DNA from: Asterella californica
Lineage: Eukaryota; Streptophyta; Marchantiopsida; Marchantiales; Aytoniaceae
Direction: 5' to 3'
NCBI GenBank assembly: GCA_036924285.1
Contig: JAYKYS010000012.1
Span: 2,852,001-2,916,000, forward strand
Length of the DNA stretch: 64,000 nucleotides
Position 1 is the stretch's first letter. The number at the start of each line of letters is the position of its first letter. This document shows, piece after piece, positions 54,695-64,000 of this stretch. The notes under the pieces were generated by a model. That model saw only the letters and a program-made list of their open reading frames with translations. It made no database searches and was not told where the DNA came from. Both the position numbers and the translations under genes were made by a program.

Positions 54695-55150
54695 ACCAAG
54701 ATGAATATGCATCCCAAGCTACCTAGTAGAGGATAACAGAGAAAAGGACAAGTGGTGGAAAAAATTCATTGGTTGGTATATTAAGTACCATATATGTAGA
54801 GGAATACAGAAATAAACTGTATACCTCAGTAAAAACGTCATATATATCATTACAGTATATTCTAACCGATAATTTTAGAAAGACAAGAACATAACCTCTA
54901 CACCATAGACATACCCTCTAGAATCTCGCGCTTCTAGAATATAACTCCGAGAACTTGGGACGTTGTAGATTATTAAGTAATATCAAGTTATTTATTATCT
55001 AACCCTTCTGATCGAAAGGGTTAGGTAATAAACTGAGGATGCTTCCTCACTTAGAAACTATAAAATGAATATACATCCCAGTCACCGAAATGGGGAAGAG
55101 ACGGAAAAGGACAAGCGTGACGTTCGGGTATAAAATAGTCAACGGAGATT
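54695..55150. repeat. Repeat C (two copies) with twin-hairpin copy 6
   Basis: ATGAATATGCATCCCA (about 54701) and ATGAATATACATCCCA (about 55066) each lead into GAAAAGGACAAG. Hairpin B at 54991-55032 has 17-bp arms TTTATTATCTAACCCTT and AAGGGTTAGGTAATAAA, one mismatch, 8-base loop. Further versions of C lie near 58022-58110 and 59697-59775. Confidence 0.65.
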
Positions 55151-55284
55151 GGTTCGGTCGTCTGGACTTGTTTAGATAATAGAAATAAACATGTCAATGT
55201 ATTTCATATACTCATCCACGTATCCCGCCACTGGTCTCATGTGTTTGAATGAGTATATGAGATGAACATTTTTCTACAAATGTT

Positions 55285-55370
55285 CTAGTTAGTCCAGCGG
55301 ACAGCGGACAGGATCTGGTGCATCACGTCAGGAGTTCAAACCCGGTAGGGTTTAGGGTTTAGTTTAGGGT
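55285..55370 (+). repeat. SINE-like Pol III head with interstitial telomere motif
   Basis: A-box TAGTCCAGCGG (55290-55300) and B-box GAGTTCAAACCC (55332-55343) are about 33 bases apart, the tRNA spacing. Directly after comes GGTAGGGTTTAGGGTTTAG (55345-55363), three to four units of the plant telomere repeat. It looks like the head of a tRNA-derived SINE or a tRNA relic. Confidence 0.6.
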
Positions 55371-56125
55371 GCGTGGCGTGGCAGATCATTTGAGATGTTA
55401 ATTTAATGTGAGAGAAATTATAGAGGATTTAAAGAGGTAATTGAAAGGACTTAGAGGGGATATTGAAAAATTAAAACAGAGTTAGAGTATTCCAAGAAGA
55501 CATCTGATTGGTTGTGAAGAAAAATAATATGTTCAGGAAATAGAAAAGTGCTGTAATACTTGAACTGGGACTAGGCGCATATACATTGATATGAATATAC
55601 ATCCTCGCGTACTATGAGAAGTGTGTTATGAAGAGCACAGGTGCCACAATAAGACAACAATTTTTGGAAGTAGTTGGTTGTGATTCGTTATGCCGCGTGC
55701 GGTGTCTCTTAAACAAAAGAATTATTTGTTTTGGAGAGGCTGTACAAATGCTCGACTCAATTTCAAGCAATTACTTATCTTTTAATTTAAATGCTATTTA
55801 TAAACTAGAGATTAGGTTAATTAAAAACTCAACCTTTCTCTAAATGTATTTGACCTAGAGTTGCAGAGAGTACCAAATATAACCCATAAGCTTTACACGT
55901 TAAAACGCACTTCTATAACGCAAAACTATAAAGCAATCCTTGTACGAGTAAAAGAATTACAAATCAGAATGTCTCTAACTTTTCTTGCTGGAAGGGATAA
56001 AGAATAAATTGATTGCATGTGGTAATATGCATACTTGATGAACTTTTGAGAACTTTTGCTTGTTTATTGTTATCAAAGAAATATATAAGTGTTAAACAAA
56101 AATCATATATAAGTGAGTGAAAATA
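55371..56125. other. AT-rich intergenic, no gene recognised
   Basis: No coding or RNA signal. The only open frame over 60 codons (55628-55843) shows no motif. Confidence 0.5.
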
Positions 56126-56345
56126 ATCAAAAGATTTCCTAAATATTAACTGTTAATCTATACTTGATAACGTGAGAAGAACAAGATATAAACCATAAGT
56201 ATGAATAGATTACCGTGCTACTAAAAATACAAGTCCAAAAACTTAAAATTATTTATATATTAATTTATTATCTAACCTTTTCTTCAAGAAAGGTTAGGTA
56301 TTAAATGCATATTTACCTCCTCCATCGGAAGATGATATTATTCAC
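56126..56345 (-). repeat. Twin-hairpin repeat, copy 7 (P-B-A order)
   Basis: Flank P holds TATTAACTGTTAATC, AACCATAAG and AATACAAGTCC. Hairpin B at 56262-56305 (TTATCTAACCTTTTCTT / AAGAAAGGTTAGGTATTAAA) and hairpin A at about 56305-56345 (ATGCATATTTACCTCCTCC ... GATATTATTCAC) follow. Confidence 0.7.
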
Positions 56346-56589
56346 GCTCCCCAAATAAGCATCCCAAACGGCGGAATGCCGTTTGGGGAGTGCCGTGAGT
56401 GCAGGAGAACTAAATTCTGTCTCCAACCTAAAGCCGAGAGAGGTAGTAATCGTTTAATTCCGGATCCCTGGTCGTATTTATCGCCTGCTCCAAGAAGTCT
56501 TTTTTCTCGAGAGGAAAATTGTTTTCTTTATGTTATAGAATATTTATATAACTGTTATATGAATATTTTAGATTAAGTATAATAAAAGT

Positions 56590-56803
56590 ATTAAATATTA
56601 TTAAATATTAACTGTTAATTGTTCCAAGAACAATTTCAACGTTGTTGAAAAACCCATAAATACTGTGCAGGTCTACGCGCTTCAGACGGTACAAGTGCGG
56701 GAGCCTAGTACACAAAGATAGTATATTAATAAATTGAAAGAATTAAGTAAAAAATGAATATATACATTTACTGCAGCCATTCCATGGAAGAGGTGAATAA
56801 GCA
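56590..56803 (-). repeat. Twin-hairpin repeat, copy 8 (P-B-A order)
   Basis: Flank P (AAATATTAACTGTTAATTG, AAAACCCATAAA, GCGCTTCAGACGGTACAAG) is well kept. Hairpin B is badly decayed (GTATATTAATAAATTG), hairpin A is at about 56754-56803. Confidence 0.65.
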
Positions 56804-56869
56804 ATAAGCAACATAAGATAAATATGCATGCTTCCGAAAATGTTCCCGATGATATAATCTCGTCGAACT

Positions 56870-57139
56870 ATGTACGTGAAACTGACGTGCCGAGGGTCAT
56901 TACAACATGCCCGGCGTCTTGGTGTAGTATCGTCAGTTTGTCTTAGCAAAGTTCAAAAACCATCGGACATGAACACCTCAAATCTGCAGCCCATTGAGCG
57001 GTATGCCTCGCACGAGACATGTCAGCGTGGCGCATATCCGCGCTGGAAATGTAACTCGTGTCATTTCATACGCAAGCCAGAGACGTTTAGTATTGCCAAT
57101 AGAGTAGAAGCTGGATATACTTTTATAGCTCCAGAGTAA
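56870..57139 (+). other. Unrecognised 89-codon open frame
   Basis: Cys- and His-containing product (HETCQRGAYPRWKCNSCHF includes a C-x2-C) with no family I know. It lies in repeat-rich DNA and is also open on the other strand; a gene is not supported. Confidence 0.2.
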
Positions 57140-58200
57140 CGAAATCCTAACCTGTACAGAGAAGAATAACATACTATAACATCGTAACTAAGAGTTCGAA
57201 TAAATAATTCAAAACTATAACATATAAACAAGAGATATAACAACACACCAGAACTAAACATAACATACTATACACGATAAGCATAGATTTATTGCCCCTA
57301 TTACATTTGTCGATTCATCTTTTTTAACTTTGTGTTACTTGATCACATCCTTTACTGACAATAAAGATATTTCAAATTGAACTTTTCATGTAGATACATA
57401 GCTGACGATTAACATGCACTTCTCGTCTTATGATGATATGAAATTTTGACCAACTGAGCCTGTTGTAACCAGTCATGGATGTGGTCAAGTAACGTAAAGC
57501 TAAGAAAGGTGGAGTCAAGTCCGGCAAATGTATTAAGATTGCGGTAAAGTAAATTTCTGGAGTACGAGTGAAAAGCCAAAGATGTTCGAAAATAAATAAC
57601 GGCGTGGTAGTTTTTAGTACGTCTAGCACATTAGTAAAACCTACTCTGCTGGTTATCAGTTTCTAGCTGGTTGATTTATAGATTTTATCGTGCAATAGAT
57701 TAATTATTGCAGTTACACATCCCTGTAAAATTAACATATATCTAGATAGTATTAACGAAGAAACAGAGTATCCAAACCATAGCAGTTAACAAGATAACAA
57801 AATCTCGAGTATCTGCTTAGAGTAACCAAGTTCTAATAAATTTATAAGAAAGATTGTAACACTTAAGCAGGTAACGTCTATCCAGGACAGTTAGTATGGT
57901 GAATGTCGGAAGAAAAAGATTCTACAAAGATTCTAAACTATTCCCATAGATTAAACCCTAGTGCAGGTATAAGAACAGGAAATATATCCCTTTTTTTCTC
58001 CCCGTGTATTCTAGAGTAGAGAGAATATACTTCCAGCTTTTAGTCGGAGATAAGGCAAAAAGACAAGCGTTGATGTAGTAAATAATTATCGTAAGCGGTT
58101 GGTTGGATTTTGAGTAGTGACTGGCTGCGAAAAACTATTTCAAGAAACATTGTACGTCGTTGACCACAAACCGATAAGCGAAGAAGAACTGCGAATTTAT
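57140..58200. other. AT-rich intergenic
   Basis: No gene recognised. Contains a version of repeat C near 58022-58110 (AGAATATACTTCC then AAAAAGACAAGCG). Confidence 0.5.
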
Positions 58201-58369
58201 TCTAAACTTATAGTTTTAAACTGAAGTGACAAATTTAAATTGTTAAAATAAAAAATCTAAAGTTACACCTGTTCGTTGTGATAACACAAAAGTTATAAGT
58301 GAAAGATGTTAAATGGCCATCTCCTAGTATTAACATCGTTATCATGAAAAATGGATAATATTTTATATT

Positions 58370-58474
58370 TTATATATTAATTTATGATCTAACCCTTTTA
58401 AGAAAAAAAATTGAATATAAATTAAATATACATAAATATCTTTTCCATCTAAACATAGAAGAGGTGATTATGCA
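58370..58474 (-). repeat. Twin-hairpin repeat, copy 9 (B-A order)
   Basis: Hairpin B decayed at 58378-58423 (AATTTATGATCTAACCC). Hairpin A at 58428-58474 (ATACATAAATATCTTTTCC ... GAAGAGGTGATTATGCAT). Repeat D copy 3 follows at once. Confidence 0.6.
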
Positions 58475-58489
58475 TGCTTCTCTCTTGTA

Positions 58490-58770
58490 CCATTTTTGTT
58501 TCAGAAAACCACCAAACCTTCATCTGAACATTTCTCAATGATACTCAACCAGTTTGTTTCGAAATGGACAACAGATTGTAAAGCTCTTTGAGAGCTTTTA
58601 TTGAAGTCTTTAATTTCCAGATTTCATTCTCGCACGAAGGTTTTATCAGCAAAAGTATTTTAGATTTAACTGTGAAATTTCTTGGCTCCAATCAGTGAAC
58701 TCTAAAAATTAATTCCTGCTGGTTACTAGGACTATTTCGAAAGGCACCGGGATTTAAAGATGGTACTAAT
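58490..58770 (+). repeat. Dispersed repeat D, copy 3
   Basis: CAGTTTGTTTCGAAATGGAC, GATTGTAAAGCTCTTTGAG, ATTCTCGCACGAAGG, TTATCAGCAAAAG and GCTGGTTACTAGGACTATTT line up in order with copies at 16370 and 44260. It directly adjoins hairpin A of twin-hairpin copy 9. Confidence 0.55.
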
Positions 58771-59180
58771 GTACACTTTAGTATAGAAGGAAGATATATG
58801 TATTATAATTTTCTTGAGATGTTTATTTATTTATAAAGTATATATTACATCTTATCTTGTAGATAAAATATGTATTAGCCATGTATCATGAGAAGAATTA
58901 TTCCAGTTATTCTTAACTTTTGTTCAGTATTTTGTTATTTTCCAAAATACACAGAAAATTTAAATAGTATAAAAATAGAATAATATTATCTTCTCTTATG
59001 AATTCTGATCTTATCATCAAATAAATTTCAGTTCTTTAAAATATTTGAATTATGGAGCCAAAGCCTGAGCCTATCTGTTCATCATGCTAATGTTATCCTT
59101 TTCTTTCTTTTACTATACTGGTCTCTTTCCTTCATGTAGAGATTTTATATTGAACGTCAACTATATTTTAGCTCAGTTAA

Positions 59181-59638
59181 TCAACTTCCGTCACCACACA
59201 CGACCGGAAGCAGCCCTTTCCAGCGCTGAAATGCGTCGGGCGGCACGGACGTAGACCAATTTAGGTTGATCTCTAACCTGGTCGGAGCATGGACCCCGGT
59301 TTGGATGGTACTGTAGTGGAAGATTTTACTTCCCTGGAAGAAGGAGCCTGACCGCGCGACACTTAGAATCTCAGATGTCTGTCTGCGGTAGACCAGTACA
59401 AGAATACTATCCAAGGGTGTATGATTAGGGACCACGTGCATCGTGATAGCGAGAAAGTTAGGCCGATCATTTGTCCTAACACATTCTTGTTATAGTAATC
59501 CAAGGCATTCCAAAAAGTTGGACTTTGTTTTACTTGTTTCTTGTTAGATTCCGTCATTCCACACACTTTTGTTCGGCCTCTCGGGTCTCTCGAGGTTTGT
59601 CGCAGACAGACAGCACTTTGGCAAAAGTGAAGTCTCAA
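59181..59638 (-). other. GC-rich island with minus-strand open frames, unrecognised
   Basis: Two overlapping minus frames (59181-59441, 86 codons; 59363-59638, 91 codons) in DNA clearly more GC-rich than the surrounding AT-rich repeats. Products contain LEINLNWSTSVPPDAFQRW and PTFWNALDYYNKNVLG; neither matches a family I know. Could be an exon fragment or captured sequence. Confidence 0.3.
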
Positions 59639-59839
59639 GCAATGGAAGCAAAATCAAGAAAACATAATATCTTCAACTGTTTTCAGGAATGGAAGCTAAT
59701 ATAAAATATACATCCAAAGTGCAGTTTTGGCAAAAAAAGGAAAAAGGACAAACTTCCAGTGATGAGTAAAATAAGGGGACGCTACTGGACCAGACATAAC
59801 AGTAGGGATGTGGTAAAGTGTTATTAGAAAACTTTGAAT

Positions 59840-60112
59840 TTAAAGAGAATATATTTAATATATTATATTAAAATATATACTGCATATAAATGTTAAGTGT
59901 TAACCGTATGTATGCATGATTTATCTAGAAAAACCCATAAAATATGTGTGTGGCAGCGTGCATCAAGAACCATAAAAAGGACACGTTGTCTTTTCATAAA
60001 ATTATTTTTTTGGTGTTTAAATTATCATCTAATATTTTTTTAAATAAAATTAGATAATATATTAAACACCTTTGCATATTTCCCTCTTTCGAACACGCAC
60101 AGGTGAAATGTA
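59840..60112 (-). repeat. Twin-hairpin repeat, copy 10 (P-B-A order)
   Basis: Flank P contains AAATGTTAAGTGTTAACCG and AAAAACCCATAAAA. Hairpin B at 60012-60070 has long AT-rich arms from GGTGTTTAAATTATCATC to TATATTAAACACC. Hairpin A remnant at 60071-60112. Opposite in orientation to copy 11, 2.3 kb downstream. Confidence 0.65.
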
Positions 60113-62280
60113 CAGGGAAGTCCCACAGACAACAAACAAATTCGCAGGCTCCAAGGACCAAAATATCGTGCATTTTGCTGTCAAAAGGCTCATTTCCTGT
60201 TTAGAGATGTTTTAGAGCGTGCAGTCACTCGTTCAGTACTCCGTAGGAAAGGAACACTGGCCATCGTTACAGTCTTTGGTGGAGAACAGAGTTAACAAGT
60301 GACAGACATGCAAGATTTGGACATGATCACTGTTTCTAGAGCATTACAGTCAGTAACGCGCTTGAGGTTTTCTCTGCTTTTATGGCTTGCCTCGATATAT
60401 AGGACCATTCATTTCACCATCCTTTTTGTTTACCTTGCCCGAGAAACACGGGGTTTCTTTGCATGACTACGTCCGACGTGCGAATGTTTTACCCTCTTGG
60501 TCGTTGGTCACAACTCGTCACTCATGACCATCACAATGATGATCACGGGCAGCAAACGACATGAAATCGTCTAACCACCAACAACCTTATTTTAGCGCCA
60601 CAGCTGATGCGTAGCTAGGAACAAGGAACGATCATGTTCCTGGCCTCCTGCGTGCATTATGCAAATTTCGGACTTCAAACGTTCGTCATTAGGGGTATGT
60701 ACTTTTATTTTTATTTTTATTTTTTCCAAGAAAGGACGGCAGTAGGTCATTAGGGCTATGTATTATCGTTGATATTCGGGTAATAGTGGGTTCAGTCAAA
60801 CCTCCTTAAAGTCACATTTTTAGTGAGTAATCATCACCGGATCATTTTGTTATAAATTTATTTATTATAGTCATTATAATATAATATATAAATATATTTT
60901 ATCTAACAATATATATATATATATATAATTTTAATATTTTCACTACAGAAAAGGTTCGATATGAATATTTTATGTTATTTAGTGAGACATTGTTACCCAA
61001 TGTTCATGAAACACTAGATAAAGCTGACATTTTACATATCCTTTTACCTTAATTTTTCTATTTGTAGTCACATTGTAATTTTTCTGTAGAGTATCCTTTT
61101 TTTGTTTTATCAAGCATAAAACGCTTGTGAATAAACTACAACAATACTTTATAGAGTATCCGGAATTTAATACCTTAGCCACTTTCAGTGTGAAAAATAA
61201 AATTCATAAAATTTAGAAAAGAATGAATAATAGACCTAGTCGTGGCTAGTTAGTACTTTGAGAGTTCTAATAGAACTCTTGTGTGGAGTTGAAGGAACTG
61301 AATAGACAATGACCTTCTGAATTTAGTATTCTACATAAAACAATTTGCTATATGTGGGAGATAAGAAAAGGGAGGTATGTGATTAAATGTACTTTGGAAA
61401 TAAAAGATAACTTTGCAATAGGCGTGAAAAGATGTACAGTGCCTTACGCCCTTTTGTAATGTGTCTTCTCTTCTGGTTGCTTGAATGGATTGCGTTTGGG
61501 AGACGCGTCGAAATACGGCATAACAACTGAATCATTTGGAACGTGTTTACATGTAGAGGTGGGTTATCCTACACCCTCACAAGTAAGTTACGGTGCTACC
61601 CTCTGAGTAAAATTATGAAAAGATAACTATTATACCCTAGTATGAAGATATGAAAATAAACTACATTTTTTTTGTGTACCCTAACTTTTAAATCTTGCCT
61701 AACTCGAACACCTAAATAGAGAGGAAGATTATTTTCTAGAGATCAAAGACTCTAAAAAAAAAAACAAAGTCCTGTAACCGCATGAATTGATATGCAAGCA
61801 TCCTAAGCTAGAGTAAAAGATCGAACTCGAGACTTCCCTGCTCAGATATAATCAAAATGATAAACAGTTAATCTTTTCAAAATGAAAGTGTCATTATATG
61901 GATCGATGGGATATCATCGTAGTTTACCCAAGGGGGTATTTTATCTTTACCCTTACATGTAATATGAAGTGTTGGTACCACGGGATTCAACGGTCTAATA
62001 GTGTAGCCTATGCCTCCACAACACCCTTAGGCTCTTCTGATGGTTCAGAGAATCGTAAAGGATTCTGGGAATATAACGTTTTTTTCTTTGTATTTTTGGA
62101 CTACATTTATGTACGATACACCATTTTCTGCAAGAAATTTCATAATAATGATCTTTATATATTATTTTAGTAAATTATAATTTTATATATTTATTATTAA
62201 AATGTACAATTTAACCGCTAGATCCTTTGCAAACTCGTCTAGACTTGATATTTCTTTCACCATTTACACTACACAAGTCA
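60113..62280. other. AT-rich intergenic between twin-hairpin copies 10 and 11
   Basis: No gene recognised. It holds (AT)n near 60900-60926 and a TTTTA microsatellite near 60702-60722. At 61555-61605 and 61980-62030 are imperfect inverted segments (GTGCTACC pairs with GGTACCAC, TATCCTACA with TGTAGCCTA), a possible MITE of about 480 bp. Reading 61800-61870 on the minus strand, CGAGTTCGATC resembles a Pol III B-box. Confidence 0.4.
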
Positions 62281-62285
62281 CAATC

Positions 62286-62346
62286 GTGGTTTCTAGTCCT
62301 AAACCACTCGGGTCCACCTCGGGAGTGGTTTTGGACTAGAAACCAC
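62286..62346. repeat. Near-perfect 24-bp hairpin
   Basis: Arms 62286-62309 (GTGGTTTCTAGTCC...) and 62323-62346 (...GGACTAGAAACCAC) with one mismatch; 13-base loop. Looser pairing extends outward (CACAAGTCA with TGAGCTTGTG). Confidence 0.9.
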
Positions 62347-62415
62347 TCTCTCACTGAGCTTGTGCTACTATACTCATAAACCATCTACTATGAACATTTA
62401 TGCACGTTTAGACCA

Positions 62416-62640
62416 GTGCATATATTCCTTTCCTCTAGTTTCTTTTTATAGAGGAGGCAAATATGCATAAGTTTAATTTATTAATTTATTATTTAGTAAA
62501 GAAAGATTACATAATAAATTGATCTACTGATTAAATATTTTTTTCCGTCAGCACAGATGGTCACACTTGTAGTCTTTGAACCGTGCGAGCTTTTGTTTCC
62601 TTTATGAGTTATTCACTTATATCTTTTCCGATAACAACAA
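62416..62640 (+). repeat. Twin-hairpin repeat, copy 11 (A-B-P order)
   Basis: Hairpin A at 62416-62467 (TGCATATATTCCTTTCCTC ... GAGGAGGCAAATATGCA), hairpin B at 62483-62520 (AATTTATTATTTAGTAA ... TTACATAATAAATT). The flank is only weakly similar. Confidence 0.65.
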
Positions 62641-63430
62641 ACGGGCAAAAGTTCATGTAACATGCTTATTTAGACCATAGAACGTTATAATATATTTTAC
62701 GAAGCCAATCTGTAAATAGTCAAGAAATGTGAAACTTAACAAAGCTTCAAACGTATCACCGCTACTTTTGTTGTCCGATTAACGGACCAATAACCAAATC
62801 CATCTGCAGTCCAAAAGCCTCCTAACATATCTTTTTGAATTTCATCAAGCCAAATGCTTCTACAATTATATTTATCTCTTCACCTACCATATTAAATTTT
62901 ACACTTCCAAAGGAAGCTATTTCACTTCTGAATGTTTTGATTTTGACATATGTTTCTTCTTCTGATATTTCGAGTGGTTAAGTGTGGATTGGGGGTCTAG
63001 TTGATGGATGTTACTTTGTTTATATTCTTCGGCATTTATTTCTTGCCCCCAAGCAAAATAAAAGGGAGATTCAACTTTCATGACAGAAGGGAATGATATT
63101 TATAACACCAGTTCTATACATACAGGCGAGTTTACCAAAAGGCCTAGGAAAGTATTGTCTCTTGGTGGGTAGAAATGATTACAAATAAACATTGACTTAG
63201 GATTCTTACATGAAGTTGCGCCCAAGGACATCTCGCACAAATTTCTTCTAGTGCAATATAATCCATTTCCGAATAAAACTTGAGTCAATCTCCTTCTATA
63301 ATATAGCACTTCTAGGACCTAGACCATGAAATGATCCATCAATTCTAACTAGAAAACTTAAAAATAAAATTAGCTGAAGCTCTTCCAAATTTAATCCAAA
63401 AGGTTTGCGAGAAGGTCTACTCCACAAGGA
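62641..63430. other. Intergenic, no gene recognised
   Basis: AT-rich. A minus frame at 63100-63309 (69 codons) shows no motif. Confidence 0.5.
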
Positions 63431-63745
63431 TGCTTATGCCAGTCACGAAGTACATAGTTCATTTAAGTGTATTTGGCGAGGAACAATACATTCACAAACA
63501 ACCTCAATGGTAATGTCAAATCCAACTGTCCTTTTAGCAGTATGATTGAAGCATACATCTCGAATGTGCACGAGAAAGCAAAGGTTGGAGGATCACAAGG
63601 GACATCAAGAAGCTTGACTGAACGAACGCTCATGATAAGTCATCAAACATCTCGTTATGATCTGGTTTGGGTAGAAGGACGAGCGGTTGACTCCGCACGA
63701 ATCTCTCGAGTAAATAATCACGTCTCCACGCGATTCACCTACTGA
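63431..63745 (+). pseudogene. Possible CACTA (En/Spm, TNP2) transposase relic
   Basis: MPVTKYIVHLSV (63436 onward) and, one frame over, NTFTNNLNGNVKSNCPFSSMIEAYI resemble the end of the CACTA-associated DUF4218 domain, where relatives have a VHL-x-HL block followed by VRN-x-x-PEGSIAE-Y. The spacing is right, but key residues (PEGSI as PFSSM) differ and there is a frameshift, so the call is tentative. Related sequence may continue past the window edge. Confidence 0.4.
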
Positions 63746-63808
63746 ATACTCACGGGTCATAAAATTCAAACCACTCTAACAGTGTACATAAATTTCTTGT
63801 TTGGGTGA

Positions 63809-64000
63809 ATGTCCTGTCCTTTATACAGATCGAATCCTACACATCAGGAAGATGTGCATCGTGGAGAATCATATGGACAGCTAGTCGATGAAAACCAGCA
63901 AAGACGTACCGTTCTAGCACGTTATATATTACGGCAGCGTAGTCAAACTGACACTGCGCTTGTCGTTGAGGAACGTCCATCCTATCCAGCGCTCAGTACC
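63809..64000 (+). CDS. Partial open frame at right edge, possible CACTA transposase continuation
   Basis: Opens at ATG 63809 and runs off the window without a stop (64 codons seen). The product is polar and includes ENQQRRTVLARYILRQRS, loosely like the AH-YVL-N block that follows DUF4218 in CACTA transposases. TTATACAG just upstream of 63829 could instead be a splice acceptor. Too short for a firm call. Confidence 0.35.
   Translation, partial: MSCPLYRSNPTHQEDVHRGESYGQLVDENQQRRTVLARYILRQRSQTDTALVVEERPSYPALST

Overview
The window looks like nuclear DNA of a land plant. The evidence is an intron-rich gene for the mitochondrial glycine decarboxylase P protein with a plant-type transit peptide, LTR retrotransposons with plant-style primer sites, PIF/Harbinger and CACTA-type transposase remains, and a short run of the plant telomere motif TTTAGGG. 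A bryophyte or other early-diverging lineage is my guess; the sequence does not let me name a species. Only one gene (the P-protein gene) appears intact; nearly everything else is transposable-element DNA in various states of decay.

Layout. 1-1.1 kb: unassigned DNA with a short tandem repeat. 1.1-15.0 kb: a complete Ty1/copia element (258-bp LTRs, 5-bp target duplication GTCGC) split by a complete Ty3/gypsy element (905/910-bp LTRs, 4-bp duplication GATC). Both have broken reading frames. 15-17.7 kb: AT-rich intergenic DNA with a perfect hairpin and one copy of a dispersed repeat. 17.7-24 kb: a much older copia relic, apparently interrupted by a PIF/Harbinger transposase relic. 24-29 kb: dispersed repeats, an LTR-like stretch and a fragment of a PIF1-like helicase. 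29.35-35.03 kb: the P-protein gene, 14 coding exons, 1042 codons. 35-43.8 kb: a more GC-rich block holding a decayed HUH-endonuclease (Rep-like) gene on the minus strand, several duplications, and flanking inverted copies of a hairpin repeat. 43.8-51 kb: AT-rich DNA with dispersed repeats and a 1.1-kb minisatellite. 51.2-52.2 kb: a second Harbinger transposase relic followed by a long hairpin. 52.2-64 kb: AT-rich repeats, a SINE-like Pol III head, several long hairpins, and at the right edge a relic resembling CACTA transposase.

The most unusual material is the HUH/Rep-like pseudogene (38999-40546, minus) and a dispersed family of paired palindromes (hairpin A next to hairpin B, often with a conserved flank P). 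About eleven copies lie between 36 and 62.6 kb and none was found in 1-36 kb. Two copies in opposite orientation bracket the Rep-like gene, so the family may form the ends of a rolling-circle-type or non-autonomous element. That link is inference.

The P-protein gene works in the glycine cleavage system (photorespiration and one-carbon supply) with H, T and L proteins encoded elsewhere. The transposon genes form no pathway together; they record successive insertions (copia about 3.5% LTR divergence, gypsy inside it under 1%). All alignments and percentages here were done by eye.
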